Assembly (NCBI GenBank): GCA_023417655.1
Contig: JAEZFD010000049.1
Span: 1 to 64,000 of the forward strand
Direction: 5' to 3'
Length of the DNA: 64,000 nt
Origin: Planctomycetota bacterium
Lineage (GTDB): Bacteria > Planctomycetota > Planctomycetia > Planctomycetales > Planctomycetaceae
The first letter of the stretch is position 1. Every line of letters begins with the position of its first letter. Positions 1-8,945 of this stretch are shown piece after piece. The notes beneath the pieces are model-generated. The model was not told where the DNA came from. It ran no database searches and worked only from the letters and a program-made list of their open reading frames with translations. Position numbers and translations under genes: made by a program.

Positions 1-350
1 GCTCCGCATGCTCAAAGTTGATCCGCGCCCACTGCATCGATCCTTCGCACCGCATGGCTCAGTCCGCCAGCCCGCATCCTCCCTGTCGCCCCCCGGCAAC
101 CCGCCTTGTCGCCTCGCAGGCAATTAGTCCCGATTTTCCCAGAAAAACACGGCTTTCCCAACAAAAATCCGGAGATTTGTGGGTAAGGCCAAGCTCGCAG
201 AGCAGTGGCACGCATGATTGGATTAGCCCGCCGAGGTGGCACGCCCTTTGGGGGGCGCGGGCATTCGCCCGACTCATGAGTTCGAATTGGGCAAGCTCCT
301 GCCTGCCTTCCTAAAAGCTGGTCTGCAGCCTGTCCCTGTGAATTTTTCTG
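1..350. other. No gene recognised at window start
   Basis: Short overlapping frames occur on both strands here, but none has a recognisable domain, a convincing ribosome-binding site or a sensible composition. The stretch lies downstream of the minus-strand gene ending at 351. I see no clear terminator hairpin in it. Confidence 0.5.
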
Positions 351-1253
351 CTATGCCGTTGGCACTGCGAATTCTGCCAAGACGGCGCGGTGGTCGGAGG
401 GGTAGGGGGAGACGACGAGATCGGCGTTCTCTGCATTCTCCCCAATGCGGAGGGCGTTGATTGCTTCCAGTCCATGTGAGTAAACGAAGTCGATCCGGTC
501 ATGGATCTCGCGTTTCCCCGGCACTGGCGTCCATGTGTGGCCGGGGTGAGTCACTTCATTGGAGTGGACGGAACGCCAGGCATCTTTGAAGCCTGCATCG
601 CAGATCGCCCGACTGGTGGGCCAGGGGACGGGAAGCTGGCACTTTCCTGTCTGAGCCGCATTCGCCGTCCAGTCGAGATGGGAGGGCTCATTGAAGTCCC
701 CTGTGAGGACAATCGGAGCCCCGGTCTGGAGTGCGAATCCCAGATCCATCAGGAGTCGTGAGACTTGCTGTCCCCGGGCACGCAGGGCTTCACCAATCGC
801 CTCTGCGGCGGTGTGAATGTCAGGGTTCTCTTTGCCGTAGGGAATGCCAGCGAGCTGATAGGGCTGATAAGGGGAGGCCGCTAAATGGGTGTTAAACATC
901 CAGACAGGGCCGATCTCAGGGAGTTCAACCTTGACACCCATCTTTAATGGGGATTCCGCCTGAATCGGATAGCGACTGAGGATCGCCGAGTTCCCCTGTT
1001 CGTATAAGGTCATCCCGGTCATCTCTGCGAGCCGGGGGCCATTCGCTTTGACTTCCTGCAGGCCGACGAGCGCGGCCTCGCTACTGCGGATGACTTCGGC
1101 GGTCTTCTCCAGGCTGATCTTGTCTCCGCCGACCCAGATGTTGAAGGAGAGGACGCGGAATGTCTTTCTCGCGGCCGGAGCCGCCATCAGGCTCCCTGCC
1201 CATCCCGCCGCACACAGACCACACAAAGACTGAATGGCTTCCCGTCGATTCAT
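351..1253 (-). CDS. Exported endonuclease/exonuclease/phosphatase family protein
   Basis: A 300-residue protein of the EEP (DNase I-like) fold, a family of metal-dependent phosphodiesterases acting on nucleic acids, lipids or inositol phosphates. The core starts with VLSFNIWVGG near residue 34. It contains the acidic motif GLQEVKANG and the catalytic LTGDFNEPSH, and ends with the family's SDHRAVLAEF motif carrying the general-base histidine. The N-terminus MNRREAIQS followed by a small-residue hydrophobic stretch and MAAPAARK looks like a twin-arginine or Sec signal, so the enzyme probably acts outside the cytoplasm. It lies 51 bp downstream of the helicase gene on the same strand and may be cotranscribed with it. 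The substrate cannot be told from sequence. Length is normal for a single-domain EEP protein. Confidence 0.85.
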   Translation of the reverse strand: MNRREAIQSLCGLCAAGWAGSLMAAPAARKTFRVLSFNIWVGGDKISLEKTAEVIRSSEAALVGLQEVKANGPRLAEMTGMTLYEQGNSAILSRYPIQAESPLKMGVKVELPEIGPVWMFNTHLAASPYQPYQLAGIPYGKENPDIHTAAEAIGEALRARGQQVSRLLMDLGFALQTGAPIVLTGDFNEPSHLDWTANAAQTGKCQLPVPWPTSRAICDAGFKDAWRSVHSNEVTHPGHTWTPVPGKREIHDRIDFVYSHGLEAINALRIGENAENADLVVSPYPSDHRAVLAEFAVPTA

Positions 1254-1304
1254 GGTCTGTTCGCTTTCGGATTCTGAGGGGGAGTCGCTGGCGAGCGGCG
1301 CGGG

Positions 1305-3875
1305 TCAGATCGGCATGGCGGCCTGTTCTTCCATCGCTTCCAGCGCCTTGTCGGTGCTTTCCGGGTCCACTTCACGGCAGCTGTTAATCAGGATTTCCGA
1401 GATCCATGACAGGTCGGCCTGCCACTCTTCCGCAGTCGTCCCGGCAGGTGTCAACTGAGCGAATTCCTCGCACAGCAGAATCATTCGCAGGCAGTGCCGG
1501 AAGACGACCCCTTCCTGTCGAGTCAGATCACGAGTGGTCACATACTTATGGAAGTCGCCGCCGACCGCGATGAGGTCACCGGCCACCCAGCAGGAGCGGG
1601 TGCGAAGATCCTGCACGCCGGGATATTCATTGTCGAACAGCCGCCGCATTTTGTCGCCCAGCGGCACCGGCCAGACGCGGATCGGCTTTCCAAACGAATC
1701 GAATTCCGGCTCCTGCGAACTGGGATCAATCTCGCGCTGCGTGATCAGTCCACGGCGGGTTAACTCAGGGTTAATGCGGTGAAACGCCAGCGGGCCGGGT
1801 GGAAGTTCCGATGGGGGTGGAACACGGACCAACGGGAGAATCGACCCGGCAATTTCCAGAACACTTTCGAGAATCTGAATCCGCTCGACCCGATCGGCGA
1901 GCCCGAGGTGATCGAGCAGGAACATTCCATACAGTGGGTGGCAGCTGCGGAACATCATCAGTTCTGCGAGGCGAGGCGTGCCGGTGGCCGTACGAGGCAG
2001 GATAATCGCCTTCGCTTCGGGCTGCGAAATCACTTTCGGGGCGGGTTTCGCTGTCGGAGTTTTGGTTGGTTCCGAACTCTTGTTTCGCGCCTCGTTCAGC
2101 AGAGTCCCGAACAGGCCGACACTCGGGGTCTCTGGTTCGGCTGGTTCTTCTGCGGGCTCGACCGTGGACTCCGCGGAAGCCTCAGTCGGTTCGTCGGCAG
2201 GAGCGTCATCCAGCAGCCCATCGCCGAATCCGAGTTCTTCCAGCGGCGCACCTGTCTCTGCTGTTGATTCTGGTTGAGGAACCCCCGGATCTTCCGGCAT
2301 CGGCCAGTCGCGCGTGACCGGGATGATCGGTTCAGCAGGAGGGGGATCAAGTGTGATGAAATCGCCTGAGGCGAGCGTTCGTAACTGGTCGAGGAGGCGT
2401 TCGTCAACTTTCTCCAGTGTCTTTGCAGGCAGGAGTCGCTTTCTCATGAAGTTCGCGAGTCGCATGACGTCAGGGTCGAGCTGAATCATGTACCCGAGCA
2501 GACGCCAGGGGAGCTGACCTTTGCTTGCGAGCTGCGCCGGTGGAGCCGAGATGATTTTCTGGAATTGTTCTTCGTTCCAGTATTGTTCGTTTGCCCGACG
2601 CTTGGGCATCTTCTTTTTGAGCTGTTTCTTCGCCCTAATCAGATTGGGATCTTTGGTGTCTTCCGGAATCTGATCGTATTGCTTCTTCCAGCGGGCCATT
2701 TTGACATCGTCTTCATGCGCCATCGCGAAGACGTGTCCTTGCGTGTCGAACTGAGGCCGCCCGGCTCGCCCGAAGATTTGGTGGGCGGTACTCGGATCAA
2801 CGAGTGTCTTTTTTCCTGGCGGACCTTTGACCAGCGAGGTCAGCAACACCGATCGGGCCGGCAGGTTGATCCCGGCGGCCAGTGTCTCGGTGCAGAGACA
2901 GACGGAAAGCAGTCGGTCCTGAAAGAGCTGCTCGACGCGACGACGATACTTTGGGAGAAGTCCGGCATGATGCACGCCGACTCCTCGCAGCAGAATCTGT
3001 TTCAGCTTGGGACCAGATCCGATCTTCCAGTCCCATTCATCGAGACGACGGGCGAGTTCCTTTTGTTGCCCACTGTTGAGCAGACGTCGACCTTTGAGCT
3101 GTTCGCCGATGGTCCAACATTCTTCGCGATTGAAGCAGAAGACGAGAACCGGAGTACGCCGTGATTCCGGGTCCTCGGACTGCATCGCTTCGAGCTGCTC
3201 GGGCAGCAGTTCCTCGCCGATCCAGTGGAACTCCAGCGGAATCTTGCGGTCGGTGCTTTGGATCAGCTGGATCTTGCGGCCATGGTGCTGACGCAGCCAC
3301 AGTAGGAAGTCGACGGAATTCCCGATGGTCGCCGACAGCAGCATCAGCCGGACGTGCCGAGGGAGCAAAGCCAGGGAGAGTTCCCAGACGGCTCCGCGTT
3401 CTGGATCGTTGAAGCTATGGAACTCGTCCATCACCACCGCGCTGACATTTTCGAAGTCGAATCCTTCTGGGTGCAGCAGTCGATTCAGCAGAATCTCGGC
3501 GACAACAACGAGAATGCGAGCCTGCGGGTTGACCTTGCGGTTTCCGGTCAGCAGGCCAACGTCATCGGGAGAGAAGCCCCAGCGAACGGCGGCCTGCTGG
3601 AGTTCTGTGAACTTCTGCTCTGACAGAGCAATCAGCGGCGTGGTGTAGTAAGCCGTTTTGCCGGTGTGCAGTGCCTCGAAGAGTGCTGCTTCGGCGATCA
3701 GCGTTTTGCCCGTTCCTGTCGGAGCGCAAACGAGAATCCCTTCAGGATCCTCGAACCATGTGAGCAGGGCATCTTCCTGAACCGGATAAGGAGCGTAAGG
3801 AAGCTGGTCGAGATACATGGCCGCGATATCATCGCGGCCGGGAACTACACCGGGAGAAGTCACGAGAGCAGGCAT
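1305..3875 (-). CDS. Ski2-like DEAD/DEAH-box helicase
   Basis: An 856-residue superfamily 2 helicase. Seen directly: a Q-motif-like YPVQEDAL near residue 31, Walker A APTGTGKT at about 51-58, DEFH (motif II, the DExH form) at 150-153, LLSATIGNS (motif III) and QIFGRAGRPQFD (motif VI). HHAGLLPKYRR, which precedes motif VI, is typical of Ski2/Mtr4/Brr2-like RNA helicases. Roughly residues 535-620 form an acidic, Ala/Pro/Glu/Thr-rich linker between the helicase core and a C-terminal domain I do not recognise. The role is probably ATP-dependent unwinding or remodelling of RNA or DNA; the substrate is inferred only. A second in-frame ATG lies at 3818. The EEP gene follows closely downstream, which could suggest a shared transcript. 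Confidence 0.87.
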   Translation of the reverse strand: MPALVTSPGVVPGRDDIAAMYLDQLPYAPYPVQEDALLTWFEDPEGILVCAPTGTGKTLIAEAALFEALHTGKTAYYTTPLIALSEQKFTELQQAAVRWGFSPDDVGLLTGNRKVNPQARILVVVAEILLNRLLHPEGFDFENVSAVVMDEFHSFNDPERGAVWELSLALLPRHVRLMLLSATIGNSVDFLLWLRQHHGRKIQLIQSTDRKIPLEFHWIGEELLPEQLEAMQSEDPESRRTPVLVFCFNREECWTIGEQLKGRRLLNSGQQKELARRLDEWDWKIGSGPKLKQILLRGVGVHHAGLLPKYRRRVEQLFQDRLLSVCLCTETLAAGINLPARSVLLTSLVKGPPGKKTLVDPSTAHQIFGRAGRPQFDTQGHVFAMAHEDDVKMARWKKQYDQIPEDTKDPNLIRAKKQLKKKMPKRRANEQYWNEEQFQKIISAPPAQLASKGQLPWRLLGYMIQLDPDVMRLANFMRKRLLPAKTLEKVDERLLDQLRTLASGDFITLDPPPAEPIIPVTRDWPMPEDPGVPQPESTAETGAPLEELGFGDGLLDDAPADEPTEASAESTVEPAEEPAEPETPSVGLFGTLLNEARNKSSEPTKTPTAKPAPKVISQPEAKAIILPRTATGTPRLAELMMFRSCHPLYGMFLLDHLGLADRVERIQILESVLEIAGSILPLVRVPPPSELPPGPLAFHRINPELTRRGLITQREIDPSSQEPEFDSFGKPIRVWPVPLGDKMRRLFDNEYPGVQDLRTRSCWVAGDLIAVGGDFHKYVTTRDLTRQEGVVFRHCLRMILLCEEFAQLTPAGTTAEEWQADLSWISEILINSCREVDPESTDKALEAMEEQAAMPI

Positions 3876-3980
3876 CCCTGAAGCTGAAGATCAATAAAAA
3901 CGAGGAGTCGGCCCGACTTTCAGGATCATACGAAAATCGGGCGGAGATTGGTTGCCTGTCGACTCTCGATCAATCGACTT

Positions 3981-4547
3981 TCAATATTTGTTCTGCTTCG
4001 CCGTCTTTGCTTTCGCAGCGGCTTTGTGGGAATCAATCATCATCTGTGGGTCGACCTTCCAGGCACCCTCGACGCGGCGCACGTCAAACGGGATTGGCAT
4101 CTGAGGCATCGTCAGCTGGAGTCGGTCTTCGGTCACCATGCCTTTACTGATTTTGATTTTCTTGCCGCTGGGCAGCGGCATTTCTTCTCCAATCTCCATG
4201 CGACGGATCGGAAGCTGAGTAATTGCAAGACGGATCGGCTCCAGTGCTTCTGCGGGCGGACGCTCAGGGGAGTTGACCATCGCATCGATTCCTTTGTTGG
4301 GAAGCGAGTTCGCTTTGACCGCCTCGAGGTCGGCGTCGATCACCGCCAGCAGGAAGTTCCGCAGGACCCCTTCCGGAGAGGCAGGATCCTCCATCGGAGC
4401 CGAAGGGACGGTCATGGGAACCGTCGTGGGAGCATTCATCGGGGGGACGGCAGGTGGATCCTGGGCAACAACTTCCTGCGCAAAATGCGCTGTACTTAGC
4501 ATTGTCGCAATGAACACCGACATGAGGCGGACAATTGATGAACGCAT
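3981..4547 (-). CDS. Exported hypothetical protein
   Basis: A 188-residue protein of no family I can name with certainty. Residues 1-29 form a Sec-type signal peptide (basic start, hydrophobic core, likely cut near VVAQD). A proline-rich linker follows. The body begins SPEGVLRNFLLAVIDADLEAV, then has SGKKIKISKGMV and ends with VEGAWKVDPQMMIDS. That order (a helix followed by strands ending in a 'W-K-V-D' segment) resembles small NTF2-like or DUF4878-type exported proteins, but this is only a shape argument. The tail is Lys/Ala-rich. It lies 105 bp upstream of the helicase on the same strand. Confidence in the gene is good, in any function low. Confidence 0.7.
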   Translation of the reverse strand: MRSSIVRLMSVFIATMLSTAHFAQEVVAQDPPAVPPMNAPTTVPMTVPSAPMEDPASPEGVLRNFLLAVIDADLEAVKANSLPNKGIDAMVNSPERPPAEALEPIRLAITQLPIRRMEIGEEMPLPSGKKIKISKGMVTEDRLQLTMPQMPIPFDVRRVEGAWKVDPQMMIDSHKAAAKAKTAKQNKY

Positions 4548-4976
4548 TGGAGATCCCGGAGAAGAGGAGCTGAGGATTGTGACCGTGATGCGAAATTTCG
4601 TTCTGCAGACTTAGGGACGGACGCCAGTTCCATCGGAAGTCTTTTACGTAATCCTTCTGAAACTTTATCAATGCCGTAAGCATTAGGGCAGGGGGAATGT
4701 TCCGCACATTAATAGGTCGCATGCGACGGATCGGAAACCTGTTCCAAGATCAATTGTTTCTTGAGGGACAACGCGGGATACTGTTTCAGAGAGTTGCTCA
4801 TGGAGTGAGCGGATTGGCCCCTCAAACTTCAGAAGGGCTGCGAATCTGAAGAGGCATCAGTGAGTTCAACCAAAGTCCTATCCCGGAAACGGTCGATTTT
4901 GTGACTCTGGCATTGAGGGCTGACATCTCCGGGAACGAAGGTGTCAGGTGGTGATCACCAATTTCGCGAAGGTCTG
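4548..4976. other. Divergent intergenic region
   Basis: About 430 bp separate the divergently transcribed exported protein and the ECF sigma factor gene. The stretch has AT-richer patches around 4640-4760, which would fit promoters for both sides. I could not pick a convincing -35/-10 pair and see no gene in it. Confidence 0.4.
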
Positions 4977-5585
4977 ATGATCGCTGACTCCGGAGAATCT
5001 GAAGAACACTCAGCCTCCGTATCACAATGGATACGGGGGCTTGAAAATAATGATGAGCAGGCCGCGTTCGAGCTGTGGAACCACTTCTTTGATCGCCTCT
5101 GCCATCAGGCGGCTGACCGGCTGAAGGCTCGTCCTCAAGCGGTGGTCGGTCCTGAAGACATTGCCGCGTCGGTCTTTGAGAGTCTGTATCGGGGAGCCCG
5201 CGCCGGCCGTTTTCAGAGCGTGCAGAATCGGGATGAGCTGTGGTGGTTGTTATTACAGATTACGAATCAGAAGACGATTAATTATATTCGTCGCGAGTGC
5301 GCTCAGAAGCGAACGGGGCGCCGTTGTCCTGCTGACGTCAATGAACTCATGTTGCAAGAAACTGCAACCAGAACACCGACACCTGAGTATTGTCTCATAC
5401 TGGAAGAAGAGTATCGTCGGCTGCTTGAGCTGCTTCGGGACGAACTCCTGCGAGAGATCGCAGGTTGCCGGCTCGAAGGGTATACGAACGTGGAAATTGC
5501 CGAACGACTGGGAATTTCCACCGCCACTGTCACACGAAAACTGCGCTTAATTCGGAAGACCTGGGAACACGAGCTGCCGCAATGA
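4977..5585 (+). CDS. ECF sigma factor linked to a Ser/Thr kinase
   Basis: A 202-residue ECF-type sigma factor of the planctomycete kind. The sigma-2 region runs from about residue 15 (SQWIRGLENNDEQAAFELW) through DELWWLLLQITNQKTINYIRRE. Sigma-4 is at the C-terminus, with the helix-turn-helix YTNVEIAERLGISTATVTRK. No anti-sigma gene is adjacent. Instead the stop codon overlaps the start of a membrane kinase gene by four bases (ATGA at 5582-5585), so translation is probably coupled. Planctomycete ECF factors encoded beside Hanks-type kinases are a known class and are thought to be controlled by phosphorylation rather than by a classical anti-sigma factor. The ATG at 4977 is preceded by AAGG at 4969-4972; an upstream in-frame GTG at 4941 is possible. 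Confidence 0.88.
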   Translation: MIADSGESEEHSASVSQWIRGLENNDEQAAFELWNHFFDRLCHQAADRLKARPQAVVGPEDIAASVFESLYRGARAGRFQSVQNRDELWWLLLQITNQKTINYIRRECAQKRTGRRCPADVNELMLQETATRTPTPEYCLILEEEYRRLLELLRDELLREIAGCRLEGYTNVEIAERLGISTATVTRKLRLIRKTWEHELPQ

Positions 5586-6895
5586 ACAATTCACAGCAAG
5601 AGCCTTCAATGGATGACTCGCTGAAGCGTGCCAATCTCATTGACGCCGCTTGCGACGAATTCGAGGCCGCATGGCGAAACCAGCAAATCCCGCGGATCGA
5701 AGACTTTCTGGGCGACACTCATGGTCCCGGTCGGGAAACGCTCTTTTCTGAGCTCTTGAAGGTCGAACTCAATTATCGCCTGCGGTGTGGTGATCGGGTT
5801 GATCCCGCCGAGTACTGCGAACGATTTCCTCAGTTCAAAAACATTCTCCTCGATTCGGCGCTCACGCGCGTTGAAACGACGAATGTTCAACCCCTCCAGC
5901 CAACGGAACTGGACGGTCTGATTCTGGAGCAACAGATCGGTTCCGGTTCGTTCGGAGATGTCTGGCAGGCCTGGGATCTGGAATTGCAGCGGTCAGTGGC
6001 CGTGAAGGTCCCCCGTGCTGCACTCGTCAGCCGTGTGGTGGACAGACTGTTCCTTCGAGAAGCTCGGGCTGCGGCCTGTCTGCATCATCCGGGGATCGTC
6101 AAGATCTATCGTGTCGGTCAGTCGAGAATCGGGACCTACCTCGTTTCACAGCTGATTCAGGGAACAACTCTGAAAGAGTGGATGGCGACCACTCGCATTG
6201 CTCCACGACTCGCTGCGGAAATCTGTCGGCAAATTGCAGAGAGCCTGCAGCACGCTCACGAACATGGAATCATTCACCGTGATCTGAAGCCCGGCAATGT
6301 TCTGGTGGATCAGTCTGGCAACACGTATCTGACCGACTTCGGTCTCGCGAAGCAGAAAGATGCGACCGAGTCACTCGCCCCCGTCGGTGAAGTCATCGGG
6401 ACGATTGCCTACATGAGTCCGGAACAGGCCAACGGCCATTCCGACCAGATTGATGCCCGTAGTGACCTGTATTCCCTCGGGATCCTCTTCTTTGAACTGC
6501 TGACGGGGCGTACTCCGTTTGAAGGGTCGCCGAAGCAGATTCTGCAACAGGTTTTGAACGCGGAGCCTGTATCGCCTTGTCGGCTGGTGCAATCATTGCC
6601 GAAAGATCTGGAACGCATCTGCCTGAAAGCAATTGCTCGAGACCCACGCGACCGTTATGCGAGTGGAGCCGAGTTCAGTGCAGATCTATTGCGTTTTCTG
6701 AACGGTCGGCCCGTCCATGCCCGACCGCTCTCCTCGCTGAGGAAGGTCTTGCGTTCGGTGTTCAAGCACCCTGCGATCTCCGGCATGGCTTTTACGATTA
6801 TCGTGCTGGCCAGTTTACTGGGAGCAACCATCTGGAAGATCTCGGATCTGCAGTCACAACTGGAGTCCGTGAGCCCGGAAATTGCAGATCGATGA
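5582..6895 (+). CDS. Membrane-anchored Hanks-type Ser/Thr protein kinase
   Basis: A 437-residue kinase. The catalytic domain covers about residues 112-375: glycine loop IGSGSFGDVW (119-128), VAIK-type lysine in VAVKVP (K142), catalytic loop HRDLKPGN (232-239), metal-binding DFG (252-254), MSPEQA in place of APE (278-283) and DARSDLYSLG. Residues 1-100 hold an N-terminal extension common in planctomycete kinases. A single transmembrane helix lies at about 400-418, leaving fewer than 20 residues outside, so there is essentially no external sensor domain. The start was chosen at 5582 because it overlaps the sigma factor stop as ATGA; the frame is open further upstream but would run inside the sigma gene. 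It probably phosphorylates or otherwise gates the partner sigma factor. The convergent GT39 gene ends only 10 bp away. Confidence 0.92.
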   Translation: MNNSQQEPSMDDSLKRANLIDAACDEFEAAWRNQQIPRIEDFLGDTHGPGRETLFSELLKVELNYRLRCGDRVDPAEYCERFPQFKNILLDSALTRVETTNVQPLQPTELDGLILEQQIGSGSFGDVWQAWDLELQRSVAVKVPRAALVSRVVDRLFLREARAAACLHHPGIVKIYRVGQSRIGTYLVSQLIQGTTLKEWMATTRIAPRLAAEICRQIAESLQHAHEHGIIHRDLKPGNVLVDQSGNTYLTDFGLAKQKDATESLAPVGEVIGTIAYMSPEQANGHSDQIDARSDLYSLGILFFELLTGRTPFEGSPKQILQQVLNAEPVSPCRLVQSLPKDLERICLKAIARDPRDRYASGAEFSADLLRFLNGRPVHARPLSSLRKVLRSVFKHPAISGMAFTIIVLASLLGATIWKISDLQSQLESVSPEIADR

Positions 6896-6905
6896 GCAAA
6901 CTGGC

Positions 6906-8687
6906 CTATCGGACTTCGTAAGGATTCGGAGCTTCTGCGCTCCGCAGAACCGGTGCTTGCGGCTTGAGAATGACGATGTCGTCCCGTCGCATGAAGTACG
7001 GAACGCGATGGACGACGTAGGCTGAGAGTGGGGAGATCGCATCGTCCTGCTGTAACCGTTTTCCGGTCGCAATGAGGACTCGCGTTTTTCCATCTGGTGA
7101 CGGGGATCTGAGATAGTCCATCGCCTGTTCTGTGCTGGCTAGGCGACGAATCGGCTGTCCGCAATAGAAGACCCAGCTCCCTTCTCCGCCAGAGAGTGAA
7201 GCAATTTCGGTGGTTTCCAGCTGTCCTTCTGGCGCGATCGCCGAGACGAGATCTTCGAGACGGCGATGCCCGTCGACGCGATCCGCGATGACGGAAAAGA
7301 TCAGAAGTGACATGGCGACCGCTGTCCCGGCCACCCAGCGTGACGCGAGAAGTGTGCGTCCTTTTTCTGCCGCGATGAGAGCGAAAAGCCCGCCCAGGAG
7401 CGGAACCACTCCTGCGATGCCGAGCCATTCTTCCCCGGGAAGGAGGAAGGAACAAAGAATCGGCAGCACAACTGCAATCCCCACTCCGGCGAAGATCAGT
7501 GTTCCCAATGAGAGCCGCCGCCAGACGGCCGGTAACTGGATCTGCCCAGTCACCCAGTGGTCAATAAACATTCCTGTGAGCAATGCCATCCCCGGGTAAC
7601 AGGGGGTGATGTAGCTCGGAAGTTTTGTCCGTGCGATCGAGAAGAGCGCGACGTAAACGCCGACCCAGCACAGGCTGAACAGAGCACTGTTTGAGAGTGG
7701 GGACTTCTGGCGGACGACTCGGACCGCGGCCATCAGGGCTGGAAGCCAGAAGACGGACCACGGAAAGAAGCCGATCAGCAAGGCGACAGGGTAATAGAGG
7801 ACATTCCCATGATGTCCATCCATCGCCCGGGTGGCTCGTTCCAGATTGTGTTCGAGAAAAAAGCCGCTCGTCCACGCCCCGTTTGTCCGCAGATGCACCC
7901 AGACATACCAGGGAAGTGCGACCGCCAGCACCATGAGCACTGCCGTGATTGGTCTCATGCTCCAGCACGTCTTCAAGAAATGAATCGGAGCAAAAGGACG
8001 AACGCTCTGAACAAGGGCCGACTCCCACGGAGCGTTGGACGGCGCGGCTGATGCAGGCAGGCGGCGGATCAACAGGGACATCCCGATCACGGCGGTCGGA
8101 AGAACCAAACCGATAGGCCCTTTCGCGAGAACCGCCATTCCCATTGCCGCATACATCAAGCAGGGAATCGTCCAGCCCGTCGGAAACTCCCGGACAAAAC
8201 CGGACAACGCGGATCCCGGGGGAGCTGTTGTCCCGAGGACATAGAACCAGATGGCGAGAGTTGAAAAGAAGATCAGTGGTGCATCCGGAGTTGCTGCCCT
8301 GGATGCGACATCGAACATCATTGTTGTTGCGAGGATGACCGCTGCCCAGACGCCTGCATTTGCTCCGAATAACCGGCGACCCATGCTCCATGTCAGCAAG
8401 CAGGTTCCGATACCGAACAGGGCAGAAGGCAGTCGAGCTGCGAATTCCGTGACTCCGAAGATTGAGTAAGAGACCATCATGAACCAGTAGGTCAGGACGG
8501 GCTTATGGGTTCGAAGCTCCGCATTGAAGACCGGAGTGATCCAATCATTGGCCGCGAGCATTTCAGCCGCGCAGCCGGCATTTCGGGGTTCATCACGATC
8601 CCAAAGGCGCGCCCCTCCCAGATTGCAGAGAAAGATGCTCGCGGACACCGCGAGAACGATCAAAGCATCCTTGCTGACTCGCCCCAT
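6906..8687 (-). CDS. GT39 (ArnT/PMT-like) membrane glycosyltransferase
   Basis: A 593-residue polytopic membrane protein of the ArnT/protein-mannosyltransferase family. These enzymes move a sugar from a polyprenyl-phosphate carrier onto lipid or protein at the outer face of the inner membrane. Seen: a first transmembrane segment, then the acidic catalytic-loop motif DRDEPR at 30-35, the family's RTHKPVLTYWF near 59-69, and about a dozen hydrophobic helices. A soluble tail after about residue 480 contains GEGSWVFYCGQPIRRL and probably corresponds to the periplasmic domain. The start has GAGGA about nine bases upstream on the minus strand. It is divergent from the methyltransferase gene. The acceptor is unknown; no lipid A modification genes are nearby. 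Confidence 0.87.
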   Translation of the reverse strand: MGRVSKDALIVLAVSASIFLCNLGGARLWDRDEPRNAGCAAEMLAANDWITPVFNAELRTHKPVLTYWFMMVSYSIFGVTEFAARLPSALFGIGTCLLTWSMGRRLFGANAGVWAAVILATTMMFDVASRAATPDAPLIFFSTLAIWFYVLGTTAPPGSALSGFVREFPTGWTIPCLMYAAMGMAVLAKGPIGLVLPTAVIGMSLLIRRLPASAAPSNAPWESALVQSVRPFAPIHFLKTCWSMRPITAVLMVLAVALPWYVWVHLRTNGAWTSGFFLEHNLERATRAMDGHHGNVLYYPVALLIGFFPWSVFWLPALMAAVRVVRQKSPLSNSALFSLCWVGVYVALFSIARTKLPSYITPCYPGMALLTGMFIDHWVTGQIQLPAVWRRLSLGTLIFAGVGIAVVLPILCSFLLPGEEWLGIAGVVPLLGGLFALIAAEKGRTLLASRWVAGTAVAMSLLIFSVIADRVDGHRRLEDLVSAIAPEGQLETTEIASLSGGEGSWVFYCGQPIRRLASTEQAMDYLRSPSPDGKTRVLIATGKRLQQDDAISPLSAYVVHRVPYFMRRDDIVILKPQAPVLRSAEAPNPYEVR

Positions 8688-8945
8688 AACCTGATCCTCT
8701 GCAAAGCCTGCCGGCCCGTCATCTGTTCTTCACCTATTCAGGCGACACCTGAAGAGAGCGAGGGTTATATGGCGAAGCCGCAAATCGACTCAACGTCAGT
8801 TTTTACGGCTAATTTTGTGGCGTGGGCCGCTACGGATGACCGCAGGGATTCCGCGTTTTTTCCGGCGTCGCCAGCTTTTTCGTCCGACAGCCTTCCATCA
8901 CACTCTAAACTCAGAAGCAACGCGACTGTTGATCGGACAAAAGGA

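Noticed and set aside
6655..7455. A 266-codon minus-strand frame rich in Arg/Ser
   Set aside because: It overlaps the kinase 3' end and the GT39 gene in another frame; composition and lack of any motif mark it as a shadow.
8505..8945. Upstream extension of the methyltransferase by 147 codons
   Set aside because: It overlaps the divergent GT39 start and is Ser/Ala/Arg-rich without homology to methyltransferases.
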